From positions 2,666,001-2,730,000 of the forward strand of contig NZ_CP097463.1 in NCBI RefSeq assembly GCF_027247405.1: a stretch of 64,000 bases of DNA. Direction: 5' to 3'. Shown piece after piece: positions 10,509 through 19,622 of the stretch; within the stretch, counting starts at the first letter, position 1; each line of letters begins with the position of its first letter. The position numbers were made by a program, and so were the translations under genes. This DNA comes from Jatrophihabitans cynanchi (GTDB taxonomy: Bacteria; Actinomycetota; Actinomycetes; Mycobacteriales; Jatrophihabitantaceae). Below the pieces are notes generated by a model, which had not been told where the DNA came from, did not search any database, and was given only the letters and a program-made list of their open reading frames with translations.

Positions 10509-10892
10509 TCCGCCCAGCACCGCCTGCGTTTGCGTCACCTGCGCGACGAGCCTGCCGTCGGCGTCGCGCAGCTCGGTGAGCACGGCGATCGTGCTGCGGC
10601 CGACGTGCATCGGCCGGGCCGTGGCAGTGACCGTGCCGGCGCGGACGCCGCGCAGGAACACCGTGTTCGAGCTCGTCGTCGACGTGCTCGCGCCCGACGG
10701 CAGGTTGAGGAACGCGCACACCGCGCCGATGCTGTCGGCGAAGGCCATCAGCGCGCCGCCGTGCAGCGCGCCGCCCGCCGTCGTCCGCTCCGGCGCCCAG
10801 TCCAGGGTGCCGATCACCTCGCCCGTGCCGGCCGAGCTGACCTGCACGCCGATCGCCTGCGCGAACGGCATCATCGCCACGTAGTCGGGCAT
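10482..10892 (-). CDS. PaaI-family hotdog-fold thioesterase
   Basis: A 136-residue single hotdog domain. The family motif HGGALMAFADSIGA (about 43-56) supplies the acyl-CoA-binding helix start, and the later NTVFLRGVRAGTVTA strand fits PaaI-type acyl-CoA thioesterases. The substrate is not predictable. Start ATG at 10892 is preceded by GGAGGG at the correct spacing, which overlaps the stop of the upstream siderophore-interacting gene, so the two are coupled. The 3' end overlaps the convergent propeller gene by 27 bases. Confidence 0.88.
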   Translation of the reverse strand: MPDYVAMMPFAQAIGVQVSSAGTGEVIGTLDWAPERTTAGGALHGGALMAFADSIGAVCAFLNLPSGASTSTTSSNTVFLRGVRAGTVTATARPMHVGRSTIAVLTELRDADGRLVAQVTQTQAVLGGSAGAGPQP

Positions 10893-10895
10893 CGC

Positions 10896-11618
10896 TCACC
10901 CTCCGGTCGGCCGGCGCCCGGCAATCCGGTCCGGGCGGCCGATGTTCCAGTAACCCTTCACGAAGATCGCCTCGTGGGCCAGGCCGCGTGCCTCCAGCAG
11001 CGCCCGCAGCGCCACCATGGAGCGGGTCTCGCCCAGCAGGTAGCCGTGCCCCGGCCCGTCCGGCAGGGTCAACGACTCGACCACCGGCAGCAGCTGGTCC
11101 GGCGTGCCCGGCGCCGCCGCACCGCGGTGCACCCAGTGGCTGTCCGCCGTGACCGGCAGTTCGTCGGCCGCGTCCTGCACCTCGAGCACCGCGAGCGCCG
11201 GCTCGGCTGCGGGCAGTGCCTCGCAGATGGCCGCGATGGCCGGCAGCGCCGACTCGTCGCCCACCAGCAGGTGCCAGGCGGCCGGGCGCAGCTCGAGCTT
11301 GCCACGCGGGCCCTGGAAGCTGACCGGATCGCCCGGCGCCGCGGTCCGGCCCCACTGCGAGCCCGGCCAGTCGCCGTGCAGCAACACGTCCAGGTCGAGC
11401 TCACCGGCCTCGGGGCGGGCCGCGCGGATCGTGTAGCGGCGCTTGACCCGCCGGCCGGACGCGTCCACCAGGTGCAGCTCGACATCCTGGGCCGGGCGCA
11501 GCTCCACGCCGAGCATCGCCTCGGACCGCACGGTGACCCGGCGCATCCGCGGCGTGAGGTCGCGACCCGCGAGCACCTGCCCGTGGTGGATCGGCGAGCG
11601 GCGGATCGGCGTGGTCAC
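10896..11618 (-). CDS. Siderophore-interacting protein (ViuB/SIP-type FAD-dependent ferric reductase)
   Basis: From the GTG at 11618 the protein is 240 residues. It has the ferredoxin-reductase-like fold of SIPs: an FAD-binding barrel with [13 protein letters not shown] and the RRYTIRAA flavin motif (about 72-79), then the NAD(P)H-binding half starting [17 protein letters not shown]. These cytoplasmic enzymes reduce ferric siderophores to release iron. TAGGGT lies 8 bases upstream of the GTG, favouring a leaderless start there rather than the in-frame ATG at 11657. Coupled to the downstream thioesterase. No siderophore transporter or synthesis genes are adjacent. Confidence 0.88.
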   Translation of the reverse strand: MTTPIRRSPIHHGQVLAGRDLTPRMRRVTVRSEAMLGVELRPAQDVELHLVDASGRRVKRRYTIRAARPEAGELDLDVLLHGDWPGSQWGRTAAPGDPVSFQGPRGKLELRPAAWHLLVGDESALPAIAAICEALPAAEPALAVLEVQDAADELPVTADSHWVHRGAAAPGTPDQLLPVVESLTLPDGPGHGYLLGETRSMVALRALLEARGLAHEAIFVKGYWNIGRPDRIAGRRPTGG

Positions 11619-11725
11619 GAAAGGCGACCCTACCCACGCCGCGACCACCCGCCGCACGCCGTCGCGATGCCACCGAATAGCGTCGACGTCGGTACACGAG
11701 GAGTTCGAGCCCTTCGAGGAGTGCG

Positions 11726-12148
11726 ATGTCCATCAAGTTGACCAAGGTTGCGTACACGACGTCCGCCGAGGCCCACGGCGGCCGCGCCGGGCACGTCAAG
11801 AGCGCCGACGGGATCATCGATCTCGACCTGGCCCAGCCCGGCACGTCCAGCGAGCCGAAGGCGAACCCGGAGACCCTGTTCGCGGCCGGCTACTCGGCCT
11901 GCTTCCAGGGCGCGCTGGCGAACCGGGCCAAGACGCAGGGCATCGACACCGCCGACTCCACCGTCACCGCCGAGGTCTCCTTCGGCCCGTCCGAGGACGG
12001 CGGCTTCGGCCTGGCGGTCGAGCTCAAGGTGAACATCCCGGGCGTCGACGCCGCCAAGGCCCGGGAGCTCGTCGAGCTGGCGCACGAGTTCTGCCCGTAC
12101 TCGAAGGCGACCCGCGGCAACATCGACGTCACGCTGACGGTGGTCTGA
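11726..12148 (+). CDS. ohr: Organic hydroperoxide resistance protein (Ohr/OsmC family)
   Basis: A 140-residue peroxidase. The two redox cysteines are in [11 protein letters not shown] (about residue 59) and [15 protein letters not shown] (about 123), the spacing expected for Ohr, which reduces organic hydroperoxides with dithiol cofactors. The N-terminal [20 protein letters not shown] segment is also typical of Ohr rather than OsmC. The start at 11726 is preceded by CGAGGAG (11715-11721). An OhrR regulator is not next to it, so control is probably by a distant gene. Confidence 0.94.
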   Translation: MSIKLTKVAYTTSAEAHGGRAGHVKSADGIIDLDLAQPGTSSEPKANPETLFAAGYSACFQGALANRAKTQGIDTADSTVTAEVSFGPSEDGGFGLAVELKVNIPGVDAAKARELVELAHEFCPYSKATRGNIDVTLTVV

Positions 12149-12244
12149 CCGCGGCGCAGCCATGAGCACCGCTTGCGCCACACCGTGGCGGCGTTCATCG
12201 ACGGCAGGTCGGGCCGCACACACGTGGCGGAGCATGATGGGCGC

Positions 12245-13615
<1,371 letters not shown>

Positions 13616-13624
13616 GGGGGACCC

Positions 13625-13855
13625 ATGGGCCGTCGTCGTGGACCCGCAGGCGTGTTCCAGAAGGTGACCGGCAGGCTGCGGATCAGGCGGCTGCTGCGGC
13701 AGAGGGTGCCCGCAGGCGCGCCCGTGCCGGGGGCCCGGCCACGTCGTCGAGACGGTGGCCCGGACGAGCCGGGCGGCGGTGCGGCGGGCGTCCGCGAGCC
13801 GCGTCGTCCGCTGCCGACGTCCGGTGCCGGCGCGGCTGCGGTACCACCGGAGTAG
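13625..13855 (+). CDS. Possible small basic protein downstream of sdaA
   Basis: A 76-residue ORF rich in Arg, Gly, Pro and Ala, beginning MGRRRGPAGVF and containing an RLRIRRLLRQR segment. GAGGGGG ends 4 bases before the ATG and overlaps the sdaA stop, so translational coupling is possible. The composition is what random GC-rich sequence gives, and no domain is visible; it may be spurious. Confidence 0.3.
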   Translation: MGRRRGPAGVFQKVTGRLRIRRLLRQRVPAGAPVPGARPRRRDGGPDEPGGGAAGVREPRRPLPTSGAGAAAVPPE

Positions 13856-13860
13856 CCCGC

Positions 13861-13949
13861 CTTCCCCCACGCTGTAGCGACAACGCGCCCGCTCCCCCCA
13901 CCGCGTTACCCGATCCGGGGCGCGATTCTGGTAACTGCAGGGGGGAAGC
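13861..13949. repeat. Dispersed intergenic repeat, copy A (89 nt)
   Basis: One of three exactly 89-nt copies that align without gaps (others at 55161-55249 and 61634-61722). Pattern: a C-tract at the start, a second C-tract near position 32-39, gttac, a central gggcgcgattctg, then ggtaac and a closing ggggggaagc. Either C-tract can pair with the terminal G-tract, giving two mutually exclusive hairpins. Copy A lies between sdaA (+) and the exporter (-), both converging on it. Confidence 0.8.
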
Positions 13950-13963
13950 GGGCGCGGGCTGGA

Positions 13964-15625
13964 TCAGGCTGCGACGGCCTCGAGCGGCGGCTCGGCCGGC
14001 AGTTCGTCCTTCTTCAGGTTGATCAGCACCAGCGAGGCGATCAGCGCGACGACCCCGAAGATCGCGCCCATCAGGAAGCCCTCGCCGGACGCGTGTGCCA
14101 GCAGGTGGTGCCCGAAGTCCTTGTACGGGCCGCCGAAGAAGTCGCCGGCGGGGCCACGCTGCGCCGGCGGCAGGCCGGCGACGAACTTCTTGATGTCTGC
14201 CTGCTGCAGGCCACCGCTACCCGCCTCCGCGATGCGATGCGCAACCGGCCCGCGCAGGGCCGCGGGCAGCGTCCCGATGGCGTCCTGCAGCGTGCCCTTG
14301 TGCGAGCTGCCGTAGTTGCGCGCCGCGGTGCCGAACACTGTGGTCATGATCGACAGGCCGAGCGCGCCGCCGACCTGCTGCCCGACGTTGAGCAGCGCCG
14401 AGGCCAGGCCCGCGTCGGTGTTGTTGACCTTGGAGACCGCGGTGGACGTCAGCGGCACGAACAGGCAGCCCATCGCGACGGCCAGCACCAGCATGCCGGG
14501 CAGCAGTTTGCCGGCGTAGCTGGAGTCGGCGTCCACGGTGGACAGCCACAGCAGCGAGATGGTGAGCAGGCCGGTGCCGGTGACCATCATCGGCTTCGGA
14601 CCGGTGCGCAGCAGCAGCTTGGCCACGATCTGCGAGCTGATGCCGATGGTGAAGGCCACGGGCAGGAAGGCCACGCCGGTCTTCAGCGGCCCGTAGTCGC
14701 GCACCAGCTGGACGAAGAAGGTGATGAAGTAGAACATGCCGAACATCGCCGCGCCGACGACCAGCATCACCAGGTACGTGCCGGCGCGGTTGCGCTCCTC
14801 GAAGATGCGCATCGGCATCATCGGCTCGGCAGCCCCGAACGCCTCGTACAGGACGAAGCCGACGAGCAGCGCTGCCGCCAGCATGAACACGACGACGCTC
14901 TCGGTCTCGCCCCAGCCGCTGTGCGCGACGTGGATGAAGCCGTAGACCAGCGAGGTCATGCCGGCGATCGAGAGCAGGCCACCGATGATGTCGAACCGGC
15001 CGGACAGCCGTTCGGACTGGTGCAGGTAGGTGAAGGCACCGAGCATCAGCACGATGCCGATCGGGACGTTGACGAACAGCACCCAGCGCCAGCTGAAGTA
15101 GTTGGTGAGCACGCCGCCGAGCAGCAGCCCGAGGGCCGCACCGGCACCGGACACCGCGGCGTACACGCCGATGGCGCGGGTGCGCGCCTTGCCCTCCTCG
15201 AACTCGGTGGTGATCAGCGAGAGCGCGGTGGGCGAGGAGATCGCGCCGCCGAGGCCCTGGATCACGCGGCCGAACAGCAGCATCGCGAAGTTGGGGGCGA
15301 TTCCGGCGAGGAAGCTGCCGAGGGTGAACATGCCCAGGCCGACGATGAACATCCGTCGCCTGCCGAGGATGTCGCCGGCCCGTCCGCCCAGCAGCAGCAG
15401 GCCGCCGAAGGCGAGCGTGTAGGCGTTCAGCGCCCAGGTCATGTCGGTCTGGCTCTTGTCGAAGTACTCGCCCATCGACGGGAGCGCGATGTTCACGATC
15501 GTGCCGTCGAGCACGACCATCATCTGCGCGCCGGCGATGATCAGCAGTACCAGCGCGGGATGCGCGTGGCGGCGTGCTCCGCGGGTGCCTTTGGTTAGAC
15601 GCCCGGCGGTTGCTGTCTCGGTCAC
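13964..15625 (-). CDS. DHA2-family (EmrB/QacA) drug:proton antiporter
   Basis: A 553-residue MFS transporter with about 14 hydrophobic segments. Motif A-like GGRAGDILGRRRMFIVG lies in the loop after helix 2 (about 79-95), the motif C region GVYAAVSGAGAALGLLLGGVL near 155-175, and the opening helix carries MMVVLDGTIVNIALP, the DHA2 D1 motif. These proteins export drugs or metabolites across the cytoplasmic membrane. GTG start at 15625. The TetR gene starting 140 bases away on the other strand, with a palindrome between them, is the probable local repressor. Substrate unknown. Confidence 0.94.
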   Translation of the reverse strand: MTETATAGRLTKGTRGARRHAHPALVLLIIAGAQMMVVLDGTIVNIALPSMGEYFDKSQTDMTWALNAYTLAFGGLLLLGGRAGDILGRRRMFIVGLGMFTLGSFLAGIAPNFAMLLFGRVIQGLGGAISSPTALSLITTEFEEGKARTRAIGVYAAVSGAGAALGLLLGGVLTNYFSWRWVLFVNVPIGIVLMLGAFTYLHQSERLSGRFDIIGGLLSIAGMTSLVYGFIHVAHSGWGETESVVVFMLAAALLVGFVLYEAFGAAEPMMPMRIFEERNRAGTYLVMLVVGAAMFGMFYFITFFVQLVRDYGPLKTGVAFLPVAFTIGISSQIVAKLLLRTGPKPMMVTGTGLLTISLLWLSTVDADSSYAGKLLPGMLVLAVAMGCLFVPLTSTAVSKVNNTDAGLASALLNVGQQVGGALGLSIMTTVFGTAARNYGSSHKGTLQDAIGTLPAALRGPVAHRIAEAGSGGLQQADIKKFVAGLPPAQRGPAGDFFGGPYKDFGHHLLAHASGEGFLMGAIFGVVALIASLVLINLKKDELPAEPPLEAVAA

Positions 15626-15694
15626 CGAGGTTTCCTACTTCCTTGATTGAAGACGGTTGCGTTCACTATCGGGTAAGGTTAGAGGAGGACAACT

Positions 15695-15714
15695 AAGAAA
15701 CGCAAGCGTTCTTT
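15695..15714. promoter_or_regulatory. Candidate TetR operator between exporter and regulator
   Basis: Imperfect 20-bp palindrome whose core AACGC-aa-GCGTT (15699-15710) is exact. It lies in the AT-richer divergent intergenic region, about 70 bases from the exporter start and 52 from the tetR start, where one bound dimer could block both promoters. Confidence 0.6.
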
Positions 15715-15765
15715 AGAGTACGTCCTGCTGTCGAACATATTTAGGTGAAGGGTCTGACAACGGAC

Positions 15766-16374
15766 ATGACGGCGACACCGGCGGTGGTGCAGCGCAGGCG
15801 CGGCGCGGCGCTCGAGGACGCGATCCGGGCGGCCGCCTATGCCGAGCTCAGCGAGGTCGGCTATCTCGCCTTCTCCGTCGAGGCGGTGGCCGAGCGGGCC
15901 CGCACCGGCAAGGCGAGCATCTACCGGCGCTGGCCCACCAAGCAGGAGCTGGTGCTGGACTCGCTGTGCTCCGCGCTGCCCACCCCGAGCATGTGCGGCC
16001 TGGAGCTTGAGCTCACCGACGACGTCAGCACCGTCGACGCACTGCGTCAGGTGGCCAGGGCGATCGCGGGCATCATGAGCAGCCCGGCCGGAGATGCGAT
16101 GCGCGCGGTGAAGTGCGAGGCGTTCAGCGACCCCGAGCTGGCCCGCACCGTGGACGAGCGGTTCCAGGCGCCACGGCGTGCTGCCCTGATCGCCTTGCTG
16201 CAGCGCGGTGTGGAGCGCGGCGAGGTCCGCCCGGAAGCGGCCACCGAGCTGGTGGCCGACGTGCTGCCCGCGATGCTCGCGCACCGGGTGATCCTGATGC
16301 GCGAGCAGGTCACCGAGCAGGACATCATGTCGATCATCGACGAGGTCGTGATCCCGCTGGTCTCGGTGCGCTGA
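15766..16374 (+). CDS. TetR/AcrR-family repressor, probable regulator of the divergent exporter
   Basis: About 202 residues from the ATG at 15766; a longer frame from the GTG at 15745 is possible. The N-terminal helix-turn-helix reads EVGYLAFSVEAVAERARTGKASIYRRWPTKQEL (about residues 31-62), with the TetR hallmark of a short recognition helix followed by YRRWP. The C-terminal domain resembles TetR_C families with a DALRQVARAIAG helix and would bind a ligand, perhaps a substrate of the pump. Divergent arrangement with a DHA2 exporter is the classic autoregulated efflux unit. tRNA genes follow. Confidence 0.92.
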   Translation: MTATPAVVQRRRGAALEDAIRAAAYAELSEVGYLAFSVEAVAERARTGKASIYRRWPTKQELVLDSLCSALPTPSMCGLELELTDDVSTVDALRQVARAIAGIMSSPAGDAMRAVKCEAFSDPELARTVDERFQAPRRAALIALLQRGVERGEVRPEAATELVADVLPAMLAHRVILMREQVTEQDIMSIIDEVVIPLVSVR

Positions 16375-16458
16375 GCGCCCACCGCCGCGCTGTGGAACGG
16401 GTCCCGGCGACCTTGTAGGCTGTGCGCCCGGTGGCCGTTGCAGTTCTGCTCGGCCGCA

Positions 16459-16548
16459 GGAGGCTTCGCCTAGTCTGGTCTATGGCGCCGCACTGCTAAT
16501 GCGGTTTGGGTTAACCGCCCATCCCGGGTTCGAATCCCGGAGCCTCCG
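16459..16548 (+). tRNA. tRNA-Ser (anticodon GCT)
   Basis: A 90-nt class II tRNA. Acceptor arms GGAGGCT/AGCCTCC pair exactly, with discriminator G at 16548. The anticodon loop contains GCT between paired arms around ccgca/tgcgg, a long variable arm follows, and the T-loop has GGGTTCGAATCCC. CCA is not encoded. Reads AGC/AGU serine codons. Confidence 0.96.
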
Positions 16549-16626
16549 CGGGGATCGTCCCGTGGTCCGCGCGGTGGCGCGTACCCGGTAGACTGTCCCG
16601 TCGGTGCCGATAGTCGGTGACCACCA

Positions 16627-16699
16627 GCGCCCGTAGCTCAACGGATAGAGCACTTGACTACGGATCAAGAGGTTGCAGGTTCGAGTCCTGCCGGGCGCG
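16627..16699 (+). tRNA. tRNA-Arg (anticodon ACG)
   Basis: A 73-nt class I tRNA: acceptor arms GCGCCCG/CGGGCGC pair perfectly, anticodon stem cttga/tcaag encloses ctACGga, and the T-arm has GCAGGTTCGAGTCCTGC. ACG is the wobble-inosine arginine tRNA. CCA not encoded. TAGACT at 16589-16594 is a likely -10 for its own promoter. Confidence 0.96.
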
Positions 16700-16739
16700 C
16701 ACAAGCATCCAGCTGGCTCGGCATCGTGCGGACCACCGA

Positions 16740-16790
16740 TGATCAAAGTCGGGTTGTGGCTGCGGAACGACCACAACCCGACTTTGATCA
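16740..16790 (+). terminator. Perfect 20-bp hairpin downstream of tRNA-Arg
   Basis: Arms 16740-16759 and 16771-16790 are exact reverse complements around an 11-base loop. It starts 41 bases after tRNA-Arg and has no T-tract. Probably the terminator of the tRNA transcript; the long stem would also stop transcription from the other strand. Confidence 0.75.
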
Positions 16791-16907
16791 AGGGCATGCC
16801 GAAGACCGGCGCCACACGATAGGAACAATTCGTTCGGCCGGCTCACGTTTCGGGCGCGGCGCTCGTCTACCTGGTGACACGGTCCACGCCGATCACCAGG
16901 AGTCAGC

Positions 16908-17642
16908 ATGCCCATCGCCCTTGTCACCGGAGCCAACCGTGGCCTCGGGTTCGCCACCGCTCGCGCGCTCGCCCGGCACGGCATGTGCGTTCTGCTGGGT
17001 GGTCGCGACCCGATCCGGACCGAGGCCGCCGCGGCCGAACTGCGCACCGAGGGTCTGCAGGTCGGCGCGCTCCCGCTGGACGTCACGGACCCGGACAGCG
17101 TCGCGGCGGCGGCCGCCCACGCCACGGATCGCCACGGCCGGCTGGACGTGCTCGTCAACAACGCCGGTGTGCTGCCGGAGGCGACCGACACCCGCGACCA
17201 CGCCTTCGCCGACGCGGCCATGTTCCGGCGCACGTACGAGACGAACGTGTTCGGCACCGTGGCCGTCACCGATGCGTTCCTGCCGTTGCTGCACCGCAGC
17301 GTGATGGGGCGCATCGTGAACGTGTCCTCGACGATGGGATCGCTGCAGGACCAGTGCGATCCGAAATCGCCGTATTACGGCATGATCCTGCCGGCGTACC
17401 AGAGCTCGAAGGCGGCCCTGAACGCCGTGACCGTCGCGCTCGCCAAGAAGCTCGCGGGTACGCCGATCACGGTCACGTCCGTGTGCCCGGGCTGGGTGCA
17501 GACCGATCTGGCGCCGGGGAACCGGGAGCGGGCCCCGCTGACGCCCGACGAGGCCGCGCGCATCGTCGTCACCGCCGCCACGCTGGCAGCGGACGCGCCC
17601 AGCGGAACGTTCATCGACAGCGCCGGCGTCGTGGCCTGGTAG
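16908..17642 (+). CDS. Short-chain dehydrogenase/reductase (carbonyl-reductase-like)
   Basis: A 244-residue classical SDR. The cofactor motif is TGANRGLG (residues 8-15), NNAG lies near 84-87, the catalytic serine is in VSSTMGS (about 140) and the Tyr-Lys pair in YQSSKAA (about 164-168). GGRDP after strand 2 suggests NADP(H) preference. The sequence resembles carbonyl reductase and other single-gene oxidoreductases of unknown substrate. The ATG at 16908 follows CCAGGAG. It ends 7 bases before the convergent DinB-like gene. Confidence 0.93.
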   Translation: MPIALVTGANRGLGFATARALARHGMCVLLGGRDPIRTEAAAAELRTEGLQVGALPLDVTDPDSVAAAAAHATDRHGRLDVLVNNAGVLPEATDTRDHAFADAAMFRRTYETNVFGTVAVTDAFLPLLHRSVMGRIVNVSSTMGSLQDQCDPKSPYYGMILPAYQSSKAALNAVTVALAKKLAGTPITVTSVCPGWVQTDLAPGNRERAPLTPDEAARIVVTAATLAADAPSGTFIDSAGVVAW

Positions 17643-17649
17643 GTCCCGG

Positions 17650-18189
17650 CTACTCCCCGGTGCTGCCGTCCACCGACTCGCGTAGCAGGTCGGCATGCCC
17701 GTTGTGCCGTGCGTACTCCTCGATCAGGTGCACCAGGATCCAGCGCAGGCTCGGCGACCGGCCGTCCGGCCAGCGGCGCTCGGCCAACCGGTCCAGCCCG
17801 CCGTCGGCCAGCGCTTCGCCCACCAGGGCCCGCGCTCGCTCGACGGTGTCGCGCCAGAGCGCGCGCAGCTGATCGGGGCTGTCCCGCGCCGCGGAGTGCC
17901 AATCCCAGTCACGGTCGGCGGCCCAGTCCACCGCGTCCCAGGGTGGTGCCGCCGCGTGCCCGTGCAGCCAGCGCGAGCACCAGTGGTCCTCGACGTACGC
18001 GAGATGCTTGAGCAGCCCGCCGAGCGTCATCGACGAGGCGCCCACCGTCGCCGCCAGCGCGGCGGCGTCGAGCCGTGAGCACTTCCAGTCGAGCGTCGCG
18101 CGTTGGTAGTCCAGGAAGCCCAGCAGGGTTCCGGTCTCGTCCGCGGCGAGTGGCGGTTCGGGACGCCCCTGCTCGTCGACGGTGGTCAC
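17650..18189 (-). CDS. DinB/DUF664-family protein
   Basis: About 179 residues from the GTG at 18189. The four-helix DinB-like fold is suggested by LLKHLAYVEDHWCSRW (about 60-75) and the C-terminal ILVHLIEEYARHNGHADLLRE, which carry the conserved histidines (HLAYVE..., HLIEE..H..H) that bind a metal in this family. Some members are mycothiol- or bacillithiol-dependent S-transferases; this branch (DUF664) is uncharacterised. TAGGTT lies 7 bases before the GTG, so this start is preferred over the TTG at 18198. It may be cotranscribed with the cupin gene ahead of it. Confidence 0.82.
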   Translation of the reverse strand: MTTVDEQGRPEPPLAADETGTLLGFLDYQRATLDWKCSRLDAAALAATVGASSMTLGGLLKHLAYVEDHWCSRWLHGHAAAPPWDAVDWAADRDWDWHSAARDSPDQLRALWRDTVERARALVGEALADGGLDRLAERRWPDGRSPSLRWILVHLIEEYARHNGHADLLRESVDGSTGE

Positions 18190-18199
18190 GGTGGCCAAC

Positions 18200-18703
18200 C
18201 TATCGCTGCGGAAAGGGTCCGACGGTCCAGTCGTGCAGGTTGACCTGGTCGTGCCGGCGGGCGAACTCGTCGATCTCCTCCTGGGTCGGCGTACGGCCGT
18301 CCGCGCGCGCCTGCAGCAGCCCGGTGAAGTAGTCCTCGCGCGGGATGCCCGGTGTGAACAGGATCAGGAACCGGGCGCCGACGTCCTGGGCCACGGACCG
18401 GAATCCGTGCACGCCGTGGCGCGGCACGTAGACCAGGTCGCCGGCGCTGGCCGTCGTCCACTCGTGGCCGTCCAGCACGGCGAGTTCGCCGTCGAGCACG
18501 TAGAACGTCTCGCTGAAGCCGGCGTGGTAGTGCGGGCCGGGTCCGCCGCCACCGGGTGCGAGGCGGTACTCGAACAGCCCGAAGTCGTTGCGGGTCTGTG
18601 CCGAGGTGGCGACGAACCGCGTGCTCGCGGACGGGTCGCCGCCTGCGAACGGTTGCTCGGCGCTGCGGACGACGGTGGCGCGCAGGCTCTCGAACAAGCT
18701 CAT
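18200..18703 (-). CDS. Cupin-domain protein
   Basis: A 167-residue single cupin. Motif 1 is HYHAGFSETFYVLDGE (about 58-73), with the His-X-His and Glu metal ligands, and motif 2 GDLVYVPRHGVHGF (about 88-101) gives the last histidine. A C-terminal extension contains TPTQEEIDEFARRH. Cupins of this type include small dioxygenases and binding proteins; nothing here selects one. It lies 10 bases upstream of the DinB-like gene on the same strand. Confidence 0.87.
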   Translation of the reverse strand: MSLFESLRATVVRSAEQPFAGGDPSASTRFVATSAQTRNDFGLFEYRLAPGGGGPGPHYHAGFSETFYVLDGELAVLDGHEWTTASAGDLVYVPRHGVHGFRSVAQDVGARFLILFTPGIPREDYFTGLLQARADGRTPTQEEIDEFARRHDQVNLHDWTVGPFPQR

Positions 18704-18816
18704 CGGCCCAGGCTCTCACCGGCGTCCGACACCCGTGCCGGCCGGCCCTGCTCGTCGGCCTCTGTGGCACGGGGCTGCTGCAACGGCTGCTCGACCGGGT
18801 CACGCCTGGTGACCTG

Positions 18817-19581
18817 CTACGCGCCTGACCGCCCGATCACGACGGTGGCATCGAGCGGTTCGTACCGGACGACGTCAGCGGTCAGGCCGGCGTCGCGCAT
18901 CAGCGCGCGAGTATCGGACGACTGCCGCTCGCTGGTCTCGACCAACAGCGCCCCGCCGGGGGCCAGCCAGCCCGGCGCGCCGGCGATCACCCGGCGCTGC
19001 ACGTCGAGCCCGTCCGCCCCGCCGTCGAGCGCCGCCCGTGGCTCGTGCAGCCGCGCCTCCGGTGGCAGCAGGCCGATCGTTCCGGTCGGGATGTACGGCG
19101 CGTTGACGACGAGCAGGTCGACCCGGCCGCGCAGCCCGCGCGGCAGCGGCGCGTACAGATCACCCAGGTAGGCGTGCCCGCCGGGCAGGTTCCGTTCGGC
19201 GCAGCGCACCGCCGCCGGCTCGATGTCCACGGCGTGCACCTGGACACCGGCAACCGCGGCCGCCACCGCCGACCCGATCGCGCCGGATCCGCAGCACAGG
19301 TCCAGCACCACCGCACCCGGAGCGGCCAGGGCGATCGCGCGCCGGGCCAGGAACTCGGTGCGCCGGCGCGGCACGAACACGCCCGCCTCGACCACCACGC
19401 GCCGGCCGAGGAACTCCGCCCAGCCCAGCAGGTGCTCCAGCGGCTCGCCGGCCACCCGCCGCGCCACCAGCGCCTCGACGCGGTCCGGTCCGGCCACCGC
19501 CAGCAGCCGTGCCTCGTCTTCGGCGAACACGCAGCCCGCGGCGCGCAACCTGGACACGAGCGCGTCCGGAACCGTCGTCAT
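18817..19581 (-). CDS. PrmC-related protein N5-glutamine methyltransferase-like protein with NAPY motif
   Basis: A 254-residue class I SAM methyltransferase. The SAM loop is LDLCCGSGAIGSA (about 92-104), the acidic ribose-binding residue follows in AVDIEP, and the substrate loop reads VVNAPYIPTG rather than the canonical NPPY. An N-terminal helical domain and the GEPLEHLLGWAEFLGRRVVVEAGVF segment match the PrmC/HemK family, and the protein fits the actinobacterial side branch of PrmC relatives rather than the release-factor enzyme itself. The Asn that positions the amide remains; the first Pro is replaced by Ala. Divergent from aacS, starts 42 bases apart. Confidence 0.85.
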   Translation of the reverse strand: MTTVPDALVSRLRAAGCVFAEDEARLLAVAGPDRVEALVARRVAGEPLEHLLGWAEFLGRRVVVEAGVFVPRRRTEFLARRAIALAAPGAVVLDLCCGSGAIGSAVAAAVAGVQVHAVDIEPAAVRCAERNLPGGHAYLGDLYAPLPRGLRGRVDLLVVNAPYIPTGTIGLLPPEARLHEPRAALDGGADGLDVQRRVIAGAPGWLAPGGALLVETSERQSSDTRALMRDAGLTADVVRYEPLDATVVIGRSGA

Positions 19582-19622
19582 CGCAGCCCAAGCTACTGCC
19601 GGTGGCCACTAGATTCGACGCG

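Noticed and set aside
12173-12244. Longer N-terminus for L-serine dehydratase from 12173
   Set aside because: The added 24 residues do not resemble the family; the conserved [10 protein letters not shown] starts at the GTG at 12245.
14093-15598. Long open frame (501 codons) opposite the DHA2 exporter
   Set aside because: It is the antisense shadow of a high-GC gene: low-complexity Arg/Gly/Gln/His-rich sequence, no domain, while the minus-strand frame is a clear 14-helix MFS protein.
15682-15687. AGGAGG on the plus strand in the exporter/TetR gap
   Set aside because: No start codon at a workable distance follows it; it reads as part of the operator region.
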